From UBA8337 sp963932545 (GTDB lineage Bacteria; Pseudomonadota; Alphaproteobacteria; RS24), in contig CAWVRH010000017.1 in assembly GCA_963932545.1 (NCBI GenBank), forward strand, positions 1-43,168: DNA of 43,168 nucleotides, written 5' to 3'. A program made the position numbers and the translations under genes. Positions within the stretch are counted from its first letter, which is position 1; each line of letters starts with the position of its first letter. The notes under the pieces are model-generated. The model ran no database searches, had not been told where the DNA came from, and was given only the letters and a program-made list of their open reading frames with translations. Positions 31,325-39,904 of this stretch are shown here, in pieces.

Positions 31325-31801
31325 TCAAACACCATATACCGCGTCGATGGCCCCTTGCAGGATGTAAGCGGCCGCCATTTTGTCGATGACATCGGCACGT
31401 TTGGCGCGGCTGGTGTCGGCCTCTAATAGAGTGCGTTCGACGGCGGCGGTCGACAATCGCTCGTCCCATAACAAGACAGGCAAGTCGGGGAAATTGTCTA
31501 AATTCGTCAGATTGCGCAAAAAGGCTTGCGTGGCTTGCACGCGGGGGCCCGCCGAGCCATCCATGTTTAACGGCAGTCCCATCACCATACCACCGACGCT
31601 TTCGGCTGCGACTATCTCGGCCAAGGCAGCGGCATCGGGGCCGAATTTTTTGCGTCGAATGGTGAAAAACGGCGTGGCAATTTTATGTTGGCTATCGCCC
31701 AGTGCCAAGCCGATGGTTTTACTGCCCAAATCAACCCCCATGAGGCGGCTTTTCGGGGCAAGAGAGCGGATGAGTTCGGTAGGGGTTTCGACAATTTGCA
31801 T
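31325..31801 (-). CDS. ruvX: Putative pre-16S rRNA nuclease / Holliday junction resolvase YqgF
   Basis: A 158-residue RNase H-fold protein needed for 16S rRNA 5' maturation. Family marks: MGVDLGSKTIGLALGD (catalytic Asp), MVMGLPLNMDGSAGPR, LWDERLSTAAVE (Asp/Glu) and KRADVIDKMAAAYILQ with the last Asp. ATG 31801 gives normal family length; the longer frame to 32023 runs through gatC on the other strand and is not conserved-looking. It diverges from gatC, as in many alphaproteobacteria. Confidence 0.92.
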   Translation of the reverse strand: MQIVETPTELIRSLAPKSRLMGVDLGSKTIGLALGDSQHKIATPFFTIRRKKFGPDAAALAEIVAAESVGGMVMGLPLNMDGSAGPRVQATQAFLRNLTNLDNFPDLPVLLWDERLSTAAVERTLLEADTSRAKRADVIDKMAAAYILQGAIDAVYGV

Positions 31802-31925
31802 TTGTTCGGCATAGCACGACATTCGGCCAAAGTCATATTGCAGTTCGTCTTGAAGTTCTGTGATGGCTTTGCTAGTTTCCGCCTTACACGAGCCTGCCTC
31901 GCCTTTAACGATATGAAAGTTAGAT

Positions 31926-32213
31926 ATGTCAGTAGATGAAAAAACGGTGCGCCGCATCGCCATGCTTGCCCGAATTGGGGTGGATGAGGCGGAAGTTTCG
32001 GCTCTGGCCAAAGAGCTGAACACGATTATTGGCTTTGTCGAGCAATTGTCCGAAGTCGATACCGAGGGCGTGAAACCGTTTACCAGTCCGGTAGAAAATA
32101 AAATGCGTTGGCGCGAGGATGTGGTTAACGATGGCGGCTATGCCGAGCAAGTGTTGGCCAATGCGCCAGAAAAAGATGATGAGTATTTCGCCGTGCCGAA
32201 AGTTGTAGAATAA
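31926..32213 (+). CDS. gatC: Asp-tRNA(Asn)/Glu-tRNA(Gln) amidotransferase subunit C
   Basis: A 95-residue small subunit that wraps around GatA and GatB. The family blocks IAMLARIGVDEAEVSAL, IIGFVEQLSEVDTEGVKPF and MRWREDVVNDGGYAEQVLANAP are present in order, ending DEYFAVPKVVE. First gene of gatC-gatA-gatB; gatA begins two bases after the stop. The complex makes Gln-tRNA(Gln), and possibly Asn-tRNA(Asn), by transamidation, implying reliance on the indirect route. Confidence 0.95.
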   Translation: MSVDEKTVRRIAMLARIGVDEAEVSALAKELNTIIGFVEQLSEVDTEGVKPFTSPVENKMRWREDVVNDGGYAEQVLANAPEKDDEYFAVPKVVE

Positions 32214-32214
32214 T

Positions 32215-33690
32215 ATGAGCAAGCTAACTGATTTAAATCTGGCCCAAGCCCGCGATGGACTTGTCAGCAAGGCGTTTTCCGCTGCCGAATTAACACAAAG
32301 CCATATCGAGCGAGTGGAAGCCTCCGATACCCTAAACGCTTACGTTTTAAAGACGCCGGAAAAAGCCATGGATATGGCCAAAGCCAGCGACGAAAAAATA
32401 TCTAACGGCATGGCAGGGCCTCTCGAAGGCCTGCCAATCGGGGTGAAAGATTTATTCTGCACCAAAGGTATCCGCACGACGGCGAGTTCGAAAATTCTCG
32501 GGGAATTTATTCCGCCCTATGAGAGCACTGTGACGCAGAACCTTTGGAACGATGGCGCGGTTCTGCTCGGCAAATTGAACAATGATGAATTTGCCATGGG
32601 TTCCTCCAATGAGACCTCCTGCTTTGGCCCCGTCAATAATCCTTACCAAGGTCCGAATGGCGAAAACCTTGTGCCGGGTGGCTCGTCTGGTGGCTCTTCG
32701 GCTGCGGTGGCAGCGCGCCTAGGTGTGGCTGCTACGGCTACAGATACAGGCGGCTCTATTCGCCAACCAGCGGCTTTTACCGGCACAGTCGGCTTGAAAC
32801 CGACTTATGGCCGTTGCTCGCGTTGGGGCGTTGTAGCCTTTGCTTCGTCGCTAGACCAAGCGGGCCCGATTACGCAAACCGTGCGCGATGCCGCCATTAT
32901 GTTGGGCTCCATGGCCAGTTTTGATAAACGCGACAGCACATCGGTTGAGCGCGAAGTGCCGAATTATGAAGCGGCTTTGACAGGAAACATTAAAGGCTTG
33001 CGCGTTGGTATTCCCAAAGAATACCGCGTCGACAATATGCCAGCTGAAATTGAAGCGCTCTGGCAGCAAGGTATGGATTGGCTTAAGGACGCAGGCGCAG
33101 AGATTGTCGATGTGTCCTTGCCGCACACGAAATATGCTTTGCCGGCCTATTACATTATCGCGCCAGCCGAAGCCTCGTCGAATTTGGCACGCTATGATGG
33201 GGTGCGCTATGGCGCGCGCCAAGCCGGTGTTGATATTGATGACATGTATTCAAATACGCGCGCGGCTGGTTTTGGCGATGAAGTGAAACGCCGCATCATG
33301 GTGGGCGCTTATGCTTTGTCGGCAGGCTATTATGACGCCTATTACATCAAGGCGTTGCAAGTGCGTCGTCTGATTGCCGAAGACTTTGATAGAGCTTACG
33401 AGAAATGCGATGTGCTGCTAACCCCAACCACGCCTTCGGCGGCTTTTGCGGTGGGCAAGCAAGTTGATGATCCGTTGGAAATGTATCTCAATGATGTGTT
33501 TACCGTGACGGTTAATTTGGCAGGTCTGCCAGCTATCTCGGTGCCAGCAGGCCTAGATGCCAATGGCTTGCCGCTGGGCTTGCAATTAATTGGCAAAGCC
33601 TTTGGCGAAGAAGAAGTGCTGCGCGTTGGCGAGGTGCTGGAAACAGCCGCTGGTTTCACCACGCGGCCTAAAGAATGGTGGAGCGCATAA
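32215..33690 (+). CDS. gatA: Asp-tRNA(Asn)/Glu-tRNA(Gln) amidotransferase subunit A
   Basis: A 491-residue amidase-signature enzyme that releases ammonia from glutamine. The catalytic triad is Lys78 (GVKDLF), the cis-Ser of GGSSGGSS (about 156-162) and nucleophile Ser181 (DTGGSIRQPA). Full length with the usual TYGRCSRWGVVAFASSLDQ block. The start follows gatC by two bases with no strong Shine-Dalgarno; the stop overlaps the gatB start by one base (TAATG). Confidence 0.97.
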   Translation: MSKLTDLNLAQARDGLVSKAFSAAELTQSHIERVEASDTLNAYVLKTPEKAMDMAKASDEKISNGMAGPLEGLPIGVKDLFCTKGIRTTASSKILGEFIPPYESTVTQNLWNDGAVLLGKLNNDEFAMGSSNETSCFGPVNNPYQGPNGENLVPGGSSGGSSAAVAARLGVAATATDTGGSIRQPAAFTGTVGLKPTYGRCSRWGVVAFASSLDQAGPITQTVRDAAIMLGSMASFDKRDSTSVEREVPNYEAALTGNIKGLRVGIPKEYRVDNMPAEIEALWQQGMDWLKDAGAEIVDVSLPHTKYALPAYYIIAPAEASSNLARYDGVRYGARQAGVDIDDMYSNTRAAGFGDEVKRRIMVGAYALSAGYYDAYYIKALQVRRLIAEDFDRAYEKCDVLLTPTTPSAAFAVGKQVDDPLEMYLNDVFTVTVNLAGLPAISVPAGLDANGLPLGLQLIGKAFGEEEVLRVGEVLETAAGFTTRPKEWWSA

Positions 33691-35168
33691 TGGCGAGCAA
33701 TCAAAATTTAATCGCAGGCGCAACAGGCGACTGGGAAATTGTCATGGGCCTAGAAATCCATGCCCAAATCGCCTCCGAGTCTAAATTGTTCTCGGGCGCC
33801 GCCACAGAGTTTGGCGCAGCCCCGAACTCTCAAGTGTCGCTAGTCGATGCGGCCATGCCCGGCATGTTGCCCGTCATCAATGCCTATTGCATAGAACAAG
33901 CGGTGCGCACAGGCCTTGGCCTCAAGGCGCAGGTGAATAAATATTCCGTGTTTGACCGAAAGAATTATTTCTATCCAGATTTGCCACAAGGCTATCAAAT
34001 CTCGCAGTTTCTTCAGCCGATTGTTGGCGAAGGCGCGATTGAGATTGATTTGCCAGATGGCTCGGTGAAGACCATTGGCATCGAGCGTTTGCACCTAGAG
34101 CAAGATGCGGGCAAGTCTTTGCACGACCAGCATCCAAGCCAAAGCTTTGTCGATTTAAACCGTTCAGGCGTGGCCTTAATGGAAATCGTTTCGGATCCCG
34201 ATATGCGTTCGGCTGCTGAAGCCCAAGCCTATGTAAAAAAAGTGCGCGCGATTTTGCGCTATTTGGGCAGTTGCGACGGCAATATGGAGCAGGGCAGTCT
34301 GCGCGCTGATGTGAACGTATCGGTGCGTCGTCCGGGCGAGGCGCTGGGCACGCGGTGCGAAATTAAAAACGTCAATTCCATTCGTTTCATCGGTCAAGCG
34401 ATTGAGCATGAAGCGCGTCGCCAAGTCGACCTCATCGAAGATGGTGGCGTGGTGCAGCAGCAAACCCGATTGTTTGACCCGAAAAACGGCGAAACGCGGG
34501 CCATGCGCTCGAAAGAAGACGCGCATGATTATCGCTATTTCCCCGACCCAGATTTGCTGCCGTTAGAATTTGACCAAGCCTTTATCGACGCGATTGCCAA
34601 AGATTTGCCGGAGCTGCCAGACGATAAAAAAGCCCGCTTTATCTCCGACTATAAATTGTCGCCCTATGATGCCAGCGTGCTGGTTTCGGAAGCCGAGAAT
34701 GCTGCGTTTTTTGAAGCCGCTGCCAAAGGCCAAGATGCCAAAGCCGTGGCCAATATGGTCATCGGCTCGGTGTTCGCGGGCCTTAATAAAGCCGGTCTTG
34801 CGATTGCCAATAGTCCGGTGACGCCGCAACAAGTTGGCCAATTGGTCGGGCTGATCAGCGATGATACGGTTTCCAATAGTATCGCCAAAGAAGTCTTTGA
34901 GATGATGTTCGACGAGGGGCCTGACCAAGGCAAAGACGCGAACGTGATTGTCGACGAAAAAGGCCTGAAGCAAGTCACCGATATGGGCGCCATTGAAGCG
35001 GCCGTCGATGAAGTGATTGCGGCCAATCCCGACAAAGTGACCCAAGCCCAAGAGCGCCCCAAAATGGCAGGCTGGTTCGTTGGCCAAGTGATGCAAGCGA
35101 CGGGTGGCAAAGCCAATCCGCAAGCCGTCAACAAATTGGTCTTGGCGAAACTTGGTCTCGACGGCTAG
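33690..35168 (+). CDS. gatB: Asp-tRNA(Asn)/Glu-tRNA(Gln) amidotransferase subunit B
   Basis: A 492-residue subunit that phosphorylates the mischarged tRNA and transfers ammonia. WEIVMGLEIHAQI opens the catalytic cradle; FDRKNYFYPDLPQGYQISQF, HLEQDAGKS, DLNRSGVALMEIVSDPD and DYRYFPDPDL are diagnostic. The C-terminal part is the helical/YqeY-like tRNA-binding domain. ATG 33690 overlaps the gatA stop; an in-frame ATG at 33675 lies within gatA. Its TAG stop lies in a CTAG shared with the stop of the facing serine hydrolase. Confidence 0.97.
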   Translation: MASNQNLIAGATGDWEIVMGLEIHAQIASESKLFSGAATEFGAAPNSQVSLVDAAMPGMLPVINAYCIEQAVRTGLGLKAQVNKYSVFDRKNYFYPDLPQGYQISQFLQPIVGEGAIEIDLPDGSVKTIGIERLHLEQDAGKSLHDQHPSQSFVDLNRSGVALMEIVSDPDMRSAAEAQAYVKKVRAILRYLGSCDGNMEQGSLRADVNVSVRRPGEALGTRCEIKNVNSIRFIGQAIEHEARRQVDLIEDGGVVQQQTRLFDPKNGETRAMRSKEDAHDYRYFPDPDLLPLEFDQAFIDAIAKDLPELPDDKKARFISDYKLSPYDASVLVSEAENAAFFEAAAKGQDAKAVANMVIGSVFAGLNKAGLAIANSPVTPQQVGQLVGLISDDTVSNSIAKEVFEMMFDEGPDQGKDANVIVDEKGLKQVTDMGAIEAAVDEVIAANPDKVTQAQERPKMAGWFVGQVMQATGGKANPQAVNKLVLAKLGLDG

Positions 35169-36502
35169 TCGTTTAACTTCGCGTCTTCAATCGCCTGATA
35201 GGTGAGCGTCCACATGTCTTGGCGCAGGTTCGTGCGATGCGGCAGAACTTGCGTCATGAAGAGAACAATCATCTCGTTTTTGGGGTCAATCCAAAACAAC
35301 GTGCCGGCCGCGCCGCCCCAGAAATAGCTTTCCTCTGGCATCGGTAATTGCGAAAGGCCCTGCTTTTTTATCACGCCAAAACCCAAGCCAAACCCAATGC
35401 CATCGTTTGGCATGGTGCTGGTGTAGCGCACCAGCGCACGACTTTTGCCGATATGGTCTTGGCGCATCATTTTGACGGTATTGGGGGCCAAAAGGCGCTG
35501 GCCATCCAGCTCGCCGTTGTTCAACAACATACGGGCGAAACGCAAATAATCGGCTGTCGTGGACAAAAGTCCGGCGCCGCCGCTTTCAAATTTTGCATCG
35601 GGAAAATAATTTGTCAGAACGCTTTTATGCGCTGGCTCTAACCCCGGGCCTGTCGGTTGGGCGCGCATGCCTTTTCGGGCGAATTGTTCCGGCACCCCTT
35701 TTTGCGAATAGAGCGTGGCTTGGCGGTCGGCTTTGGCGGGGTCGAAACGAAAGCTCGTGTCGACCATGGCGAGGGGACCAAAAATGCGCTCCTGCAAAAA
35801 CGCAGAAAAACTCTGCCCCGAAACCACTTCCACCAAGCGCCCCAAAACATCTGTGGAGAGCGAGTAATGCCAATGCTCGCCGGGGTCGAACTTCAACGGC
35901 ATTTTGCCAAGTTGTGTAACGAAGCCTTTCAGGTCGGTGTGAATGGTCGCGCCCAAGCCTTGTCGGCGGTATAGCGCACCCAGCGGCGAGGGGTCGAACA
36001 CACCATAAGTGAAACCCGCTTGGTGGGTTAGCACATCATGGATGGTCGGCTGGCGTTTGGCGGCGCGCGTGGGCAGGCGGTTTTTATTTTGCGTCTTTTT
36101 AGTGGGAGCATAAACCCGCAAATTGGCTAGCTCGGGAATATATTTGGCTATTGGCTCGTGCAGTAGAAACTTACCTTCTTCAAACAACATCATCACTGCA
36201 ACGGAGGTGACGGGTTTGGTCATCGAGTAGATATGAAAAATCGTGTCATTCTGCATCGGCGCCTTGCGCGCTATATCGCGGTAGCCCCAATTGCGTTCAT
36301 AGACAAGGCGGGCGTTTTGATAAATCAGCGCGCGCGCGCCGGCAACTTGCTCGGCCTCAATGGCTTTCTGGTAGTGCGCGTCGATGCGTGCCAGTCGAGA
36401 TTGATCGAAGGCTAAATCACCCGATGTGGAGAAAAACCCAACCGCTGCAATGGCCCCACCAAGAAGCAGAACCAGACCCAAAGCTCGTAAATAAATAGCC
36501 AT
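35165..36502 (-). CDS. Beta-lactamase-class-C-like serine hydrolase
   Basis: A 445-residue protein of the class C beta-lactamase/esterase fold. A hydrophobic N-terminal segment (residues 3-24) is a signal anchor. The nucleophile motif is SMTK (in HIYSMTKPVTSV), the Tyr motif reads YSLS (in HWHYSLSTDVLG), and the third motif near the end is WGGAAGTLF in place of KTG. These features fit periplasmic esterases or D-aminopeptidase-like enzymes more than true beta-lactamases. ATG 36502 places the anchor at the N-terminus; a longer frame to 36676 overlaps the crotonase gene. Only a weak AAAGAA precedes the start. Confidence 0.87.
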   Translation of the reverse strand: MAIYLRALGLVLLLGGAIAAVGFFSTSGDLAFDQSRLARIDAHYQKAIEAEQVAGARALIYQNARLVYERNWGYRDIARKAPMQNDTIFHIYSMTKPVTSVAVMMLFEEGKFLLHEPIAKYIPELANLRVYAPTKKTQNKNRLPTRAAKRQPTIHDVLTHQAGFTYGVFDPSPLGALYRRQGLGATIHTDLKGFVTQLGKMPLKFDPGEHWHYSLSTDVLGRLVEVVSGQSFSAFLQERIFGPLAMVDTSFRFDPAKADRQATLYSQKGVPEQFARKGMRAQPTGPGLEPAHKSVLTNYFPDAKFESGGAGLLSTTADYLRFARMLLNNGELDGQRLLAPNTVKMMRQDHIGKSRALVRYTSTMPNDGIGFGLGFGVIKKQGLSQLPMPEESYFWGGAAGTLFWIDPKNEMIVLFMTQVLPHRTNLRQDMWTLTYQAIEDAKLND

Positions 36503-36557
36503 TTTATTTCTTTTTTTTAAGCCTATCGAAAGCCTGCGAAAAAAGAAAGCGTCGGTT

Positions 36558-37388
36558 TTATTTTCCCTTGAAGTCAGCATCGCGTTTTTCGTTGAAGGCA
36601 GTGACGCCCTCGACGAAATCGCTCGACCAGCCTGCTTTTTGCTGCGCCCAGCGTTCGTTGTTGAGTTGCTCTTCATAGGTGGCGTCGACGCTATCCCACA
36701 AAAGATTGCGGATGAGGCCCAAAGACATCGGCCCTTTGGCCAATTCTTCTGCCAGCGCCCGGGCCGTATCCATCAGCGCATCATCTTCGACCACGCGGTT
36801 GATGAGGCCCCATTCGAGCGCTTTTTCGGCTGGCAGGCGTTCGCCCATCAGCGCTAACTCTTTGGTCCGAGCGAGGCCGATGAGGCGCGGCAAGATATAG
36901 GTCGAGCCACCATCTGGCACCAAGCCAATGCGGCGGAAAGCCTGCAAAAAGAAAGCCGATTTATTGGCCACAACCATGTCGCCCATCAGTGCAAAGCTCA
37001 TACCAACGCCGGCGCAAGGGCCGTTGACGGCCGAGACAATCGGGCAGGGCATGTTGCGCAGCTGGCGCAAGAGCGGATGATAAACCCGCTCCAGTCCAGC
37101 GCCCGCATCGTTTTTGGTATTGCTTGAGCTGTCGCTATCTTCGCCCCCATCTTGGCCCCCATCTTCGCTCCCATCCATGCGCGCCACATTGGCGCCAGCA
37201 CAAAAGCCGCGTCCTGCGCCCGTTAAAATCACGCAGCGAATGCCGCTGTCGGGATGGGCAGCTGCCGTGAGGGCAATGTCGAGACTGGCGAGCATTTTCC
37301 GGCTCATGGCGTTTAGCGCCTCAGGGTCGTTAAAGGTGATGGTGGCAATATTGCCTTCGACTTCATATTTGAGCAGATCAAGTTGCAT
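36558..37388 (-). CDS. Enoyl-CoA hydratase/isomerase family protein (PaaG-like), with repeat insertion
   Basis: A 276-residue crotonase-fold enzyme acting on acyl-CoA. GRGFCAGANVARM forms the first oxyanion-hole segment and CAGVGMSFALMGDMV the second. The two Glu of classical enoyl-CoA hydratase are not evident; instead RIGLVPDGGSTYILP carries an Asp as in PaaG-type isomerases, suggesting isomerase activity. Right after the first oxyanion segment lies an acidic, Gly/Asp/Ser-rich insertion of about 28 residues (about 73-100), encoded partly by a 12-bp tandem repeat. It starts ten bases after the other crotonase stop; the two are paralogues in one unit. Confidence 0.88.
   Translation of the reverse strand: MQLDLLKYEVEGNIATITFNDPEALNAMSRKMLASLDIALTAAAHPDSGIRCVILTGAGRGFCAGANVARMDGSEDGGQDGGEDSDSSSNTKNDAGAGLERVYHPLLRQLRNMPCPIVSAVNGPCAGVGMSFALMGDMVVANKSAFFLQAFRRIGLVPDGGSTYILPRLIGLARTKELALMGERLPAEKALEWGLINRVVEDDALMDTARALAEELAKGPMSLGLIRNLLWDSVDATYEEQLNNERWAQQKAGWSSDFVEGVTAFNEKRDADFKGK
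37139..37174. repeat. In-frame 12-bp tandem repeat (3 units) inside the crotonase gene
   Basis: Three units, CTTCGCCCCCAT, CTTGGCCCCCAT and CTTCGCTCCCAT, follow each other exactly (37139-37150, 37151-37162, 37163-37174). On the coding strand they give repeats of Asp-Gly-(Gly/Ser)-(Glu/Gln). Length 12 keeps the frame, so copy number could vary without breaking the enzyme. Confidence 0.9.
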
Positions 37389-37398
37389 GAGATTTTTC

Positions 37399-38250
37399 CT
37401 ATTTAGATTTCTGTTGAGTTTCGCGCGCCGCTTGCATTTGAGCAGTTTCGACGTCGCGGAAATTCGGTTTGCGCTTTTCCATGAAAGCGCGAGCGCCTTC
37501 TAGGAATACAGGTTGGTCGCAAAAGTGGCCTTGTTGATCGCGCTCATAATCGAGCTGCTCATCATAAGTATTTGTCATCGCCTTATCATGCGCGCGCGAG
37601 GTGGCTTTAATGCCGGTAATGGCACCTGCGGCCATACGCTCTGCCAGCTGCATGGCGTTGTCCATCAGCGCATCGTCTTCGACGCATTGCCAGACCAAGC
37701 CCCAGTCTTCGGCCTTTTGCGCCGGTAAGCTGTCGCCTAAAAGTGCCATGCCATTGGCGCGCGTGCGGCCGATAAGTTGTGGCACCAACCAAGAGGCACC
37801 AACATCTGGAATAATGCCAAGCTGCGGCGCAAACACCAATTTGAAGGAAGCGCTTTTCGCGGCAATTACCAAGTCTCCGCTCAACGCCACGCCGACGCCG
37901 GCGCCTGCGGCCACGCCATTGATGGCGCAAACGACGGGTTTATCGCAATCGTGAATCGCGCGGCCCATGACATTGAAACCAATTTCCATATTGTGCCACG
38001 TCATCTCGCCGTGGGTTTTGCCTTCCAAACGGGGGAAGTCGCCACCGCTTAAATCGGCGCCCGCGCAAAATCCGCGACCTTTGCCGGTAAGAATGATGCA
38101 GCGAATATCGTCGTTATCATTGGCTTGCTCGAAAACCTCGATGACTGCCATAACCAATGGATAGTTAAGGCTGTTGAGGCTATCTGGGCGATTCATGGCG
38201 ACGGTGAGCACGCCCGTATCGCTGAGGTGGGTCTCGATGGTATCTGACAT
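37399..38250 (-). CDS. Enoyl-CoA hydratase/isomerase family protein (PaaG-like)
   Basis: A 283-residue crotonase paralogue of the next gene. GRGFCAGADLSGGDFP gives the first oxyanion segment, INGVAAGAGVGVALSGDLVIA the second, and QLGIIPDVGASWLVPQLIGRTRA holds the Asp that replaces the classical catalytic Glu pair, as in PaaG-like isomerases. The C-terminal helix ends AFMEKRKPNF, the usual oligomerisation tail. ATG 38250 is followed by DTIETHLSDTGV. It is transcribed divergently from the coniferyl-aldehyde-type dehydrogenase; with that gene and gcdH it suggests aromatic-acid or dicarboxyl-CoA catabolism. Confidence 0.88.
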   Translation of the reverse strand: MSDTIETHLSDTGVLTVAMNRPDSLNSLNYPLVMAVIEVFEQANDNDDIRCIILTGKGRGFCAGADLSGGDFPRLEGKTHGEMTWHNMEIGFNVMGRAIHDCDKPVVCAINGVAAGAGVGVALSGDLVIAAKSASFKLVFAPQLGIIPDVGASWLVPQLIGRTRANGMALLGDSLPAQKAEDWGLVWQCVEDDALMDNAMQLAERMAAGAITGIKATSRAHDKAMTNTYDEQLDYERDQQGHFCDQPVFLEGARAFMEKRKPNFRDVETAQMQAARETQQKSK

Positions 38251-38356
38251 TTGGTTCTCCCTAATTGGGGAAGAGTTTAATCACAAAAGGGCTATTGGCA
38301 AGCGTCGGTTAATCTGGTTAACTTTTTTTTAGTTTACTTTCATGAGGGAGATAGCC

Positions 38357-39814
38357 ATGAGTGCCGCAGAAAAAATGCCGGAATTACCGGAAACACCTGA
38401 GCAAGAAATCCGCGATCTAATCGCAGCTCAGAAAAAAGCCCATATCGCAGAAGGCCCGATGTCGGCCGAACGTCGTATCGATTTGATCGATCGCACGATT
38501 GCGCTATTGGTTGAGAACGGCGACAAAATGGTGGATGCGCTAATGGCTGACTTCGGAAGCCGCAGCCCCGAAGGCACGCTGGCAACGGATGTCGGCGGCA
38601 CGCTAGGGTCGCTGAAATATGCGAAAAAGAGCCTCCGCAAATGGATGAAAGCCTCCAAGCGTCATTCCATGTTCCCGCTTGGCCTTTTGGGTGCTAGCAC
38701 TCGCGTTGAATATCAGCCTATCGGTTGTGTCGGCAATGTTGTGCCATGGAACTTCCCATTCAACCTTTGCTTTAGCCCTATGGGGTCGATTTTTGCTGCC
38801 GGTAACCGGACAATTATTAAGCCGTCCGAATATACCGTGCATAGCGCGCTATTGACCAAAGAGCTGTGCGAGAAATATTTCGACAAGACCGAAGTTGCCG
38901 TGGTTCTAGGTGGGCCTGAAACGGGCGCGACTTTCTCGCGTATGCCGTTTGACCACCTGCTGTTTACCGGCGCGACAGGTATTGCCAGCCACATTATGCG
39001 TGGCGCGGCCGAAAACTTGGTGCCCGTTACCCTCGAGCTGGGTGGCAAGTCGCCGGTTATCGTGTCCGAAACTGCCGATATGAAAAAAGCTGCGGCTCGT
39101 GTGATGACGGGTAAAACGCTGAACGCAGGTCAAATCTGCTTGGCGCCAGATTACGTGATGGTGCCAGAAGGCAAAGTCGATGATTTTGTTGCCGAAGCCA
39201 CCGCCTCGGTAACCAGCATGTTCCCGACTTTGAAAGAAAATGAGGATTATACCTCTGTGGTCAATCAACGTCATTATGATCGTCTGCAAAGCTATTTGGA
39301 CGATGCCCGTGAGAAGGGTGCCAAGATTGTTGAGATTAATCCTAACAATGAAGATTTCTCTCAGCAGCCGCACCATAAAATTCCGCCAACGATTGTTATC
39401 AATCCAACGGAAGACATGAAGGTAATGCAGGAAGAAATTTTTGGCCCTATTTTGCCAGTTAAATCCTACAAAAAAGTCGACGATGCGATTGGCTATGTCA
39501 ATGACCACGACCGTCCATTGGGTCTGTATTATTTTGGCGATGATAGAGCGGAAGAAAACCGTGTCATCAACTCCACCACATCTGGTGGCGTGTCCGTGAA
39601 TGATGTGATTACGCATATCATGCAAGATGATGCGCCATTTGGCGGCGTCGGCCCTTCGGGCACAGGCGCCTATCACGGCAAGGAAGGCTTTGTTAACTTT
39701 AGCCACGCCAAAACCGTGTTCCGCCAAACGCCATTTGAGTTCGCGGCCGGTGCCTTGCGCCCGCCTTATGGTAAGAAAACACGTAAAATGCTAGCTGGCA
39801 TTATTAAAAAGTAA
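38357..39814 (+). CDS. Coniferyl-aldehyde-dehydrogenase-type ALDH
   Basis: A 485-residue aldehyde dehydrogenase of the CalB/fatty-aldehyde branch. The catalytic set is Asn in VVPWNFPF, Lys in IIKPSEYT, FTGATGIA, Glu in TLELGGKSPV and Cys in LNAGQICLAPDYV. The C-terminus (NFSHAKTVFRQTPF, then a hydrophobic/basic end) is that of the branch acting on coniferyl or long-chain aldehydes; a membrane-attaching tail is possible. ATG 38357 is preferred because GAGGGAGAT lies 5-13 bases upstream, itself within the codons following the ATG at 38342. A strong terminator follows. Confidence 0.88.
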   Translation: MSAAEKMPELPETPEQEIRDLIAAQKKAHIAEGPMSAERRIDLIDRTIALLVENGDKMVDALMADFGSRSPEGTLATDVGGTLGSLKYAKKSLRKWMKASKRHSMFPLGLLGASTRVEYQPIGCVGNVVPWNFPFNLCFSPMGSIFAAGNRTIIKPSEYTVHSALLTKELCEKYFDKTEVAVVLGGPETGATFSRMPFDHLLFTGATGIASHIMRGAAENLVPVTLELGGKSPVIVSETADMKKAAARVMTGKTLNAGQICLAPDYVMVPEGKVDDFVAEATASVTSMFPTLKENEDYTSVVNQRHYDRLQSYLDDAREKGAKIVEINPNNEDFSQQPHHKIPPTIVINPTEDMKVMQEEIFGPILPVKSYKKVDDAIGYVNDHDRPLGLYYFGDDRAEENRVINSTTSGGVSVNDVITHIMQDDAPFGGVGPSGTGAYHGKEGFVNFSHAKTVFRQTPFEFAAGALRPPYGKKTRKMLAGIIKK

Positions 39815-39827
39815 GCCAGCTTTCGCT

Positions 39828-39869
39828 AAAAACCCGCATGCGATATTATGTTGCATGCGGGTTTTTTTT
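39828..39869 (+). terminator. Rho-independent terminator after the ALDH gene
   Basis: AACCCGCATGC (39831-39841) pairs perfectly with GCATGCGGGTT (39853-39863) around an 11-base loop and runs into eight T residues (39862-39869). It separates the dehydrogenase from gcdH. Confidence 0.92.
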
Positions 39870-39904
39870 GTTTCGCCGATATAAAACTATGAGACACTGT
39901 CGCC

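Noticed and set aside
31238..31426. 62-codon plus-strand frame between the protease gene and ruvX
   Set aside because: Most of it is antisense to ruvX, it has no ribosome-binding site and no resemblance to a known protein.
34563..35123. 186-codon minus-strand frame inside gatB
   Set aside because: Antisense to the conserved C-terminal part of GatB; composition typical of a shadow frame.
37139..37174. CRISPR-like array
   Set aside because: Units are contiguous, only 12 bp, have no spacers and lie in frame within a gene. The same holds for the 9-bp repeat at 42782-42817 and the 24-bp repeat at 4368-4415.
38307..38322. CtrA site TTAA-N-TTAA before the dehydrogenase gene
   Set aside because: The two half sites are separated by five bases (TTAATCTGGTTAAC), not the seven of the CtrA consensus.
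38906..39727. 273-codon open frame on the minus strand inside the coniferyl-aldehyde-type dehydrogenase gene
   Set aside because: It lies wholly antisense to a gene with intact ALDH motifs, its translation is rich in His, Arg, Phe and Ile in no recognisable pattern, and long antisense frames are expected at this codon usage.
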